Positions 32,540 to 38,330 of a stretch of DNA of 38,330 nt are shown here, piece by piece. Source of the stretch: an uncultured Methanobrevibacter sp. (GTDB lineage: Archaea > Methanobacteriota > Methanobacteria > Methanobacteriales > Methanobacteriaceae); assembly GCA_900320515.1 (NCBI GenBank), contig ONSJ01000033.1, forward strand, positions 1 through 38,330, read 5' to 3'. The position numbers and the translations under genes were made by a program. The notes beneath the pieces are model-generated. The model was not told the origin of the DNA. It did not search any database and saw only the letters and a list, made by a program, of their open reading frames with translations. How positions within the stretch are numbered: position 1 is the stretch's first letter; every line of letters starts with the position of its first letter.

Positions 32540-33745
32540 TCATTTCTCGCTTACTTCAACTACATCCAATTGTTCGCAAATTGCTCCAACACCCAATATT
32601 TCACTTACATTAGGCTGGCTTCTTCCTTCATCACCGGAAATCAACTCCTTGATGTAAAGGCCTCCTTCCGTTTTAATGCGCATTTTAAATGTCTTATCGT
32701 CAATTATCTCATATTTCAAATCCAAAACATGTTTTATGCGAACCATGTCAGTCCGCCTTCTCAAAACCCTTAAGGGGGTTTGCTGGTGAATCTCATTTAA
32801 TTTTGTCAGCTCTTCCAGCTTATCCGGGTCAAACGGCTCATCGCACTCGACAATCGCCTCATAAACCTTATAGGTGTCAGGAGAGGATTGTTTTATTTCA
32901 GCCTTGCGGCCCCTCTCACAGAGTTTCAATCCATGATAAGCGGTCTTGCCTTCATTGATCTTATTTATTTCATTTTCCAATTTGGCCAGGTCCAGATTTC
33001 TGATTCTTGGCTCCTTTATCTCCAAAACGAATGGCCTTCCAGAACCGAGCATCAGTACATCGATATCCTCACGGCCGGCTCCATGGAACTTGGCTTCCTT
33101 TCCTTTGGTCAGCTTCAGGAAATGCTCGGAAATTAGCTCCTCAACGGATTCGGGATATTGCTTGCCTGTTCCGTTGCACTCCTCACATCCTCTGCCCTTA
33201 CATTTGGTGCATGGCCATTTGGTTTGAGGGATTCCGCGCTTATACTTATTGTATTTTCCCTCGACATACAAAGGATTGATTTGAATTCTGACTTTAGGCT
33301 CTTTTCTTAAATCTATGTTAAAAACAATGTCCTGCCTTTCAAATTCGGCTTCCTTGTCATACTTTTCCCAGATTCCAAGGCCTATCAATCGGTTAACTTC
33401 CTTTTTGATGGTTTCAACACCCAAGTCAAATTCCTCAGACAATTCCTCGTCACGTTCCTGTATGTCTTTGGGAATCTGTGAGCCCACCAGGAAGGTGTTG
33501 AATTCTATGCCCAGCTGGCTGATTTTAGCATCGATTTTATCATATAAGCCATCATCCAGCTTATCAAAAATGTTATCACAAATCACACAGTCTGCATCAT
33601 CCAAATCAATGCCCAATTCCTCGCATACCTTGTCGGCACGTTCGATATTGTTGGTGCCCTCTATCGTTTTGGACAGCTTGCGTCCAAGACAATGCTTGCA
33701 GATTTTACCATCGGTCCTGTTTAGAATATCTTCAGCTAATCTCAT
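32540..33745 (-). CDS. pus10: tRNA pseudouridine synthase Pus10
   Basis: Makes pseudouridine 55 (and often 54) in tRNA, the archaeal/eukaryotic replacement of TruB for tRNA. The 401-residue protein has an N-terminal zinc site (C16/C19 in CKHC with C53/C56 in CVIC), a THUMP-like middle, and [26 protein letters not shown] from about 221, whose GREDIDV holds the catalytic Asp. C-terminal parts include [14 protein letters not shown] and [10 protein letters not shown]. An extra [12 protein letters not shown] segment (179-190) may bind another metal. It starts 1 bp after the srp54 stop. Confidence 0.94.
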   Translation of the reverse strand: MRLAEDILNRTDGKICKHCLGRKLSKTIEGTNNIERADKVCEELGIDLDDADCVICDNIFDKLDDGLYDKIDAKISQLGIEFNTFLVGSQIPKDIQERDEELSEEFDLGVETIKKEVNRLIGLGIWEKYDKEAEFERQDIVFNIDLRKEPKVRIQINPLYVEGKYNKYKRGIPQTKWPCTKCKGRGCEECNGTGKQYPESVEELISEHFLKLTKGKEAKFHGAGREDIDVLMLGSGRPFVLEIKEPRIRNLDLAKLENEINKINEGKTAYHGLKLCERGRKAEIKQSSPDTYKVYEAIVECDEPFDPDKLEELTKLNEIHQQTPLRVLRRRTDMVRIKHVLDLKYEIIDDKTFKMRIKTEGGLYIKELISGDEGRSQPNVSEILGVGAICEQLDVVEVSEK

Positions 33746-33746
33746 G

Positions 33747-35090
33747 TTATCTCTGCATGAACTGGCCCATCATACGGTTCATGGCTCCGCCCCTCAGGCG
33801 TCCGCCACGTTTTCCAATTCCCTTCATTGTCTTTTTGGTGTTGTTGTAATACTTAAGCAATTCCTTGACATCGCTTTCCTGATGACCTGATCCACGGGCA
33901 ATCCTTTGAATTCTTGACTGCTTTATGATTTTCGGATTGAGCATTTCCTCCTCGGTCATTGAAGACATCATGATTTTATAGGATTCGAGCTTGTCCTCGG
34001 TCATCTTTGATGCCTCTTTTGTAATCTTGTTTCCCATACCCGGAATCATGTTGAGAACCTGCTGCATCGGACCCATGCTGTTCATCATTTCAAACTGGTT
34101 TTTCATGTCCATAAGTGTGAATTTACCGGTAAGCATGTTGTTCATGGTCTTTTCGGCAACGTCCTCATCAATATTTTCCTCTGCCTTTTCTATAAGGGAT
34201 TTGATGTCCCCCATACCAAGCAGTCTTGAGATGAATCTTTCAGGGTCGAAAGGCTCAAAGTCATCCACCCTTTCACCTGTACCGATGAACTTGATTGGAG
34301 CGCCGGTTTCAGCCACTGCTGACATCGCACCCCCACCTTTTGCTGAACCGTCCAATTTTGTAATTATGATTGAACCGATGTCGGTTGCCTGGGAAAATGC
34401 CTTTGCCTGCTCTCCGGCCTGCTGACCGATAGTTCCGTCGATTACAAGAATGGCCTCATTCGGTTTGATGATGTTGTCCAGCTCATCCATCTCAGCAATG
34501 AGATCAGCCTCTTCCTTGTGCCTTCCTGCTGTATCGAAAATGATGACCTTACGGTTTTTGAACTCCTGCAAACCTTTTTGGGCAAGATCCAAAGCGTCCT
34601 TGTTGTTCGGATCACCATATAAAGGCACGTCCATCTCTTCGGTGAGCTGCTTCAATTGCTCATAAGCAGCCGGTCTCCATGTGTCTGTACATACCACTGC
34701 CGGGTTGAAACCCTTTTTCTGCAGATATCTGCATAATTTTCCGATTGTAGTGGTCTTACCGGAACCCTGCAAACCTAAAAAGAGTATCTTATACGGCCTG
34801 TCGTTAATGTCAAGGTCTGCCGCTTCGCTGCCCAGAAGGTTGACCATTTCCTCATAGATGATTGTTATGACATGCTCCCTTGGAGTGATGCCCTTTGGAG
34901 GTTCCTCTTCAAGAGCCCTTTCCTCTATTTTCTTTGATAAATCTAAAACTAATTTAATATTAACGTCAGATTGAATTAATGCACGTTGTATATCTTTTAC
35001 AACTTCTTTTATTGTCTTTTTATCGATTACTGACATTCCTACTAATTTCTTCATGGTATTAGTAAGATTTTCACCTAAATTTCCAAGCAT
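33747..35090 (-). CDS. srp54: Signal recognition particle 54 kDa protein
   Basis: SRP GTPase that binds signal sequences and 7S RNA and delivers ribosomes to FtsY and the SecY translocon. The 447 residues have an N domain, the G domain with P-loop GLQGSGKT (106-113) and DTAGR, then [11 protein letters not shown], and a Met-rich M domain ([32 protein letters not shown]) with a basic Gly/Met tail. ATG 35090 is used because GTGATT upstream is its ribosome site; a GTG three codons earlier is that site. It heads the srp54-pus10-moaC unit and is divergent from hpt. Confidence 0.96.
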   Translation of the reverse strand: MLGNLGENLTNTMKKLVGMSVIDKKTIKEVVKDIQRALIQSDVNIKLVLDLSKKIEERALEEEPPKGITPREHVITIIYEEMVNLLGSEAADLDINDRPYKILFLGLQGSGKTTTIGKLCRYLQKKGFNPAVVCTDTWRPAAYEQLKQLTEEMDVPLYGDPNNKDALDLAQKGLQEFKNRKVIIFDTAGRHKEEADLIAEMDELDNIIKPNEAILVIDGTIGQQAGEQAKAFSQATDIGSIIITKLDGSAKGGGAMSAVAETGAPIKFIGTGERVDDFEPFDPERFISRLLGMGDIKSLIEKAEENIDEDVAEKTMNNMLTGKFTLMDMKNQFEMMNSMGPMQQVLNMIPGMGNKITKEASKMTEDKLESYKIMMSSMTEEEMLNPKIIKQSRIQRIARGSGHQESDVKELLKYYNNTKKTMKGIGKRGGRLRGGAMNRMMGQFMQR

Positions 35091-35174
35091 ATTAATCACT
35101 TCTTTAGAAAAGTTAATTATTATATTAAGATATATTTATATTTAACAAGTTTTAATAATTTTCGTGTGAGTACT

Positions 35175-35744
35175 ATGTTAAAAGAAGTAATAAAATCATT
35201 GGAAACATCACCGATTGTTAAAAAAGGAGATTACAATTACTTTGTAAATCCTATAAGTGATGGCGTACCTGCAATGAACCCGTCAATGCTTAGAGAATTG
35301 GCCCGTGTAGTTTACAAGTATGCAGATTTAAATATTGACAAAATTGTTGCAGTTGAAGCTATGGGAATACATCTGGCAACAGCGCTTTCCCTTGCAACAG
35401 ACATTCCTTTTGTGGTAATCCGTAAAAGGCAGTATGGCCTTCCTGGCGAAACCGAAGTTTATCAGAAAACCGGCTATGGCTCATCAAACCTTTATGTCAA
35501 TGATCTTCATGAAGGCGAAAGAATCCTGCTCATTGACGATGTTGTAAGCACCGGCGGGACACTGGTGGCATTGATTAGGACATTGACCGATATGGGCCTT
35601 GACCTGAAATCCGTAGTGGCCATCATCGACAAGGGCGAAGGCAGGAATATCGTCAAAAGGGAAACCGGAGTGGACGTGTTATCTATCGTCAAACTGGATG
35701 TAATTGACGGCAAGGTAGTCATTGAAAGCACAATTGAAGATTAA
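35175..35744 (+). CDS. hpt: Hypoxanthine (purine) phosphoribosyltransferase
   Basis: Purine salvage enzyme joining hypoxanthine/guanine to PRPP. The 189-residue archaeal type-I PRTase has [32 protein letters not shown] and the PRPP motif [11 protein letters not shown] (118-128). It could use adenine in part; the archaeal Hpt group usually prefers hypoxanthine. ATG 35175 follows GTGAG; an ATG-like start at 35166 is the ribosome-site region. It precedes dph2 by 1 bp, so the two are co-transcribed. Confidence 0.9.
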   Translation: MLKEVIKSLETSPIVKKGDYNYFVNPISDGVPAMNPSMLRELARVVYKYADLNIDKIVAVEAMGIHLATALSLATDIPFVVIRKRQYGLPGETEVYQKTGYGSSNLYVNDLHEGERILLIDDVVSTGGTLVALIRTLTDMGLDLKSVVAIIDKGEGRNIVKRETGVDVLSIVKLDVIDGKVVIESTIED

Positions 35745-35745
35745 A

Positions 35746-36750
35746 ATGTCAATGTATGATATGGATTTGGACAGGGTAATCCGAAAAATCAACTCGATGG
35801 ATGCAAAAACTGTAGGGCTGCAGTTTCCGGAAGGCCTCAAGATACAGGCGACAAAGATAGCCAGAGAGATTGAAGCGCAAACCGATGCGATTGTCGTCAT
35901 CTCAGGAGATCCCTGCTTTGGAGCATGCGATGTCAGCGACTGGAAAATGAAGGGTTCGGTGGACTTGATTGTTCACTACGGCCACACCCCCCTTCCATTG
36001 AAATATGAAGTGCCTACACTGTTCATAGAGGCATACTCCAAAATCGACATCAAAAAGGACCTTGAAAAATGCCTGGAAACATTGAAGAGCCACTCAAGGA
36101 TAGGGCTTGTAACAACAACACAGCACTTGCATCTTCTAAATGAGACAAGGGATTTTCTGGAGGACAACGGCAAGGAGGTCATTCTTGGGTCATCCCCATC
36201 AACAAGAAAGGGACAGGTTCTGGGCTGCAACTTCTCATCAATCAAGGACCTTGAAGTGGATGCGATACTCTTTATCGGCAGCGGAAATTTCCACCCATTG
36301 GGAATCAAGCTGTTTTCTAATGCACCTGTAATAGCTTTGGATCCGTACAACTCTGAAATCAGAAGCATGGATGAGTTTGCAGACAGGATTTTAAGGATAC
36401 GCTTTGCAAGAATTACAAAAGCACGCTCCGCTAAAAAATGGGGCATTCTGGTATCCTCAAAAGAGGGACAATACAGAATGATGCTTGCAAAGGAAATCAA
36501 AAAAACCCTCGAAGATGCAAATATGGAAAGCTATATAATTCTAATGGATAACGTTTCCCCTGATGCACTGCTTCCATATCTTGAATTGGATGCGTTTGTT
36601 GTAAGCGCATGTCCAAGAATAGCTATTGACGATTCCCAAATGTATAAAAAACCATTATTAACACCACAGGAATTGGAAATCGTACTGAACAAGCGTGAAT
36701 GGGAAAACTATCAGTTGGATGAGATTTTATTCCATGAAAGATATGGATGA
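35746..36750 (+). CDS. dph2: Diphthamide synthase Dph2 (3-amino-3-carboxypropyl transferase)
   Basis: Uses SAM and a [4Fe-4S] cluster to transfer an aminocarboxypropyl group onto a histidine of elongation factor 2, the first step of diphthamide. The 334-residue protein has [17 protein letters not shown] (Cys57 and Cys61), GQVLGCNFS and [11 protein letters not shown], giving one cluster cysteine in each of three domains as in the archaeal homodimeric enzyme. The start ATG is one base after the hpt stop and has no clear ribosome site, so coupling to hpt translation is likely; an ATG two codons later is possible. Confidence 0.92.
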   Translation: MSMYDMDLDRVIRKINSMDAKTVGLQFPEGLKIQATKIAREIEAQTDAIVVISGDPCFGACDVSDWKMKGSVDLIVHYGHTPLPLKYEVPTLFIEAYSKIDIKKDLEKCLETLKSHSRIGLVTTTQHLHLLNETRDFLEDNGKEVILGSSPSTRKGQVLGCNFSSIKDLEVDAILFIGSGNFHPLGIKLFSNAPVIALDPYNSEIRSMDEFADRILRIRFARITKARSAKKWGILVSSKEGQYRMMLAKEIKKTLEDANMESYIILMDNVSPDALLPYLELDAFVVSACPRIAIDDSQMYKKPLLTPQELEIVLNKREWENYQLDEILFHERYG

Positions 36751-36944
36751 TTGGAAAAAGTTCTCTCCATTCTTAATGTTTTTATTTTTGAAATTGCTAT
36801 ACAAAATCTCGAATTATTTCTTTTTAATTTGAAATTTGTTTAAATTTCTTATTTTAATTATACAAAATAATAAATATTTTTTAAAGAATTATTTTGAGCG
36901 ATTCATCACATTATTTTTAAGAGAAAATTAGAAAATTTTAAAAA

Positions 36945-36956
36945 TATTTATATATA
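36945..36956 (+). promoter_or_regulatory. TATA box of the adhesin-like gene
   Basis: TTTATATATATG-like sequence about 50 bp before the start codon, preceding a leader that ends in the ribosome site GGAGAT. Confidence 0.45.
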
Positions 36957-36999
36957 TGGTGCAATCAAAAAATATGTATTCAATATAGGAGATAAAAAA

Positions 37000-38132
37000 A
37001 TGAAAATTAAACAAAGTTTATTTTTAGTCTTTATGGTTTTAATTTCATTGTGCATCATCAGTGCGGCAAGTGCTGCAGACAATGCAAGTGATGTTGTTGA
37101 AGTCACTGATGACGTAACTGAAGTTCAATCCATAGATAATGTTGATGAAAAATTAGCTGTTGAAAATGATGCCGTTTTAGAAGAAAATGCCAACGCTAAT
37201 GACGCACAAATTCTAGCCGTTGATAATAGCGATAAAGATACCGCTTTAAGTGACAGTGGCTTTACATTTGGTGGATTCGGAGGCAATAGCAGTAGCAAAT
37301 TTGATTTCTCAAACATTACTTTCGATTTCGGTAACGGTGCAAAATTTGATTTGGGAAGCTTAATGAATGGTACTATAAGTTTTAATGGTACAACCTTCAA
37401 TATATCATCCCTAATGAACAGTAACATGACTTTTGGTAACTATATAACTTTTCAAACAAATCACAAGTAGATAATTTAATGAACAGTAACATGACTTTTG
37501 GTAACGGAACAAGTTTCAATATAAGCAGCATAATGAACATGACCGGTAACGGTACATTTGATATATCTGCTATTATGGATATGATCGGAGGAAAAAAAGT
37601 TACCTTTGAAGCCGAAGATATAAAGCAGACTTATTCCGGACCAGTCAACTTTAAAATAAGAGTCCTTGAAAGTGATAAGCCGGTATCACAGCAAACTGTC
37701 GTATTTACTGTGAATAACAAGGATTATGTTGGAAGGACTGATAAGGACGGTTATGCAACTCTCTCAATAGATCTGGCTGCAGGCACACATTATGTCTATA
37801 CTGAATATAATAATGTGATTGGAAAAAATAAAATTGAAATCACAAAAGCAGCCTCCAAATTAACTGCTAAAAAGAAAACCTTCAAAGCAAAAGCCAAAAC
37901 TAAAAAGTATGCTATTACCTTAAAAGACAATAACGGTAAAGCTATTAAAAGTGCTAAAGTTACCTTAAAAGTAAACGATAAAACTTTCACTGCTAAAACC
38001 AATGCCAATGGTAAAGCTACCTTTAAAATTAAAAAATTAACCAAAAAAGGTAAATACACTGCAAAAATCAAATTTGCAGGAAACGGCTATTACAGCGCAT
38101 CCAATGCAAGTAAAAAAATTACCGTTAAATAA
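37000..38132 (+). pseudogene. Secreted adhesin-like protein, split by a frameshift at a direct repeat
   Basis: Codes for a cell-surface protein. 37000-37470 gives a signal peptide (MKIKQSLFLVFMVLISLCIISAASAAD, cut after ASA), an acidic Asn/Asp-rich stretch and a Gly/Asn/Ser/Phe region with NISSLMNSNMTFGN, then TAG. 37479-38132 continues with MNSNMTFGNGTSFNISS, an Ig-like domain (SGPVNFKIRVLESDKPVSQQTVVFTV) and a Lys-rich closing Ig-like repeat (KAASKLTAKKKTFKAKAKTKKYAITLKDNNGKAIKSAKV...). A 29-bp direct repeat (37412-37440 and 37477-37505) spaced by 65 bp sits at the break; removing one unit restores a single frame of 355 residues. Promoter, ribosome site (GGAGAT) and terminator are intact, so it may be a recent or switchable mutation. 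Many N-glycosylation-like NxS/T sites are present. Confidence 0.75.
37412..37505 (+). repeat. 29-bp direct repeat pair with 65-bp period
   Basis: Copies at 37412-37440 and 37477-37505 are identical; the 36 bp between them are unrelated to their flanks. A 66-bp (22-codon) in-frame unit minus one base would give this period. In the other frame the spacer reads YNFSNKSQVDNLMNS, which looks like adhesin sequence, so a lost base near TATATAA (37441-37447) is the simplest cause. Confidence 0.8.
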
Positions 38133-38147
38133 GCATTTAGTTAATTA

Positions 38148-38181
38148 GGGAGTAATAAAACTCCCAAACATTCTTTTTTTT
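38148..38181 (+). terminator. Terminator of the adhesin-like gene
   Basis: GGGAGT (38148-38153) and ACTCCC (38160-38165) pair around AATAAA, with a run of eight T at 38174-38181. The remaining 150 bp to the window end hold nothing recognised. Confidence 0.8.
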
Positions 38182-38330
38182 AAACTAATTTTCTTGGATA
38201 TTGTGCAGTTGATACAATTATATTAAACTCCGACTCTTTCAAAAACTTTGTTGATTTAAAATTTTTTGATGAAAATTAGTTGTGAATTTTTAATTTTATC
38301 TAAAAATAGTTAAATTTAATAAATAGGTGG

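Noticed and set aside
32888..33890. Several plus-strand frames opposite pus10 and srp54
   Set aside because: They are shadows of two strongly supported minus-strand genes and show no independent start signals.
1..38330. CRISPR arrays, tRNA/rRNA genes, insertion sequences and prophage genes
   Set aside because: No regularly spaced repeats, cloverleaf sequences, transposase motifs with terminal inverted repeats, or phage structural genes were found on reading all intergenic regions.

Overview
The window looks like chromosomal DNA of a methanogenic archaeon of the genus Methanobrevibacter (Methanobacteriales). Supporting this are AT-rich intergenic DNA, archaeal TATA boxes, GGTGA/GGAG ribosome sites, archaea-specific genes (DNA polymerase D large subunit, Rpo4, L21e, Sec61-beta, class I LysRS, Pus10, Dph2), a formate transporter/dehydrogenase pair, and adhesin-like proteins with Lys-rich Ig-like repeats. 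The genus call is inference; archaeal methanogen is secure.

Layout. 1-5300 is a formate/molybdopterin block: fdhA (5' part only, cut by the window edge) and fdhC on the minus strand, fdhD on the plus strand, 6-phospho-3-hexuloisomerase, a ModE/LysR-type regulator with a periplasmic-binding-like domain, and a PfkB sugar/nucleoside kinase. 5518-8554 holds thiC and lysK. 8786-9728 is a twice-frameshifted gene resembling Rpn/PD-(D/E)XK transposase-like nucleases. 9778-11725 (minus) holds an acetyltransferase, a yeast-type cytosine deaminase and an acidic coiled-coil protein. 11886-17749 holds the DNA polymerase D large subunit and anaerobic ribonucleotide reductase nrdD, the latter behind two palindromic operators. 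17845-18451 is a decayed adhesin-like gene. 18681-21742 is the archaeal cluster rpl21e-rpo4-DUF655-ksgA-hemK/mtq2 plus a tiny membrane protein. 21748-25581 is a lysine/arginine biosynthesis region (dapF, lysA, nudix, argD). 25726-27727 holds a solitary adhesin repeat domain, a cyclophilin and a two-gene HEPN-like module. 27728-30016 holds a divergent MFS exporter and CPBP membrane protease. 30056-35090 (minus) holds an OGG1-type glycosylase, hisF, secG (Sec61-beta), moaC, pus10 and srp54. 35175-36750 holds hpt and dph2. 37000-38132 is a secreted adhesin-like gene broken by a shift at a direct repeat.

How it fits together. FdhC imports formate, FdhA oxidises it, FdhD matures FdhA, MoaC makes its molybdopterin, and the ModE-like protein is a plausible sensor. 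SRP54 and Sec61-beta serve protein export, which adhesin-like proteins need. PolD and NrdD serve replication.

No CRISPR array, rRNA, tRNA, intein or insertion sequence was seen. The best leads are the paired operators before nrdD, the HEPN-like pair, the 29-bp repeat in the adhesin gene, a 17-bp motif shared by two 3' ends, stop codons buried in terminator hairpins across the window, and an exactly symmetric divergent leaderless promoter.
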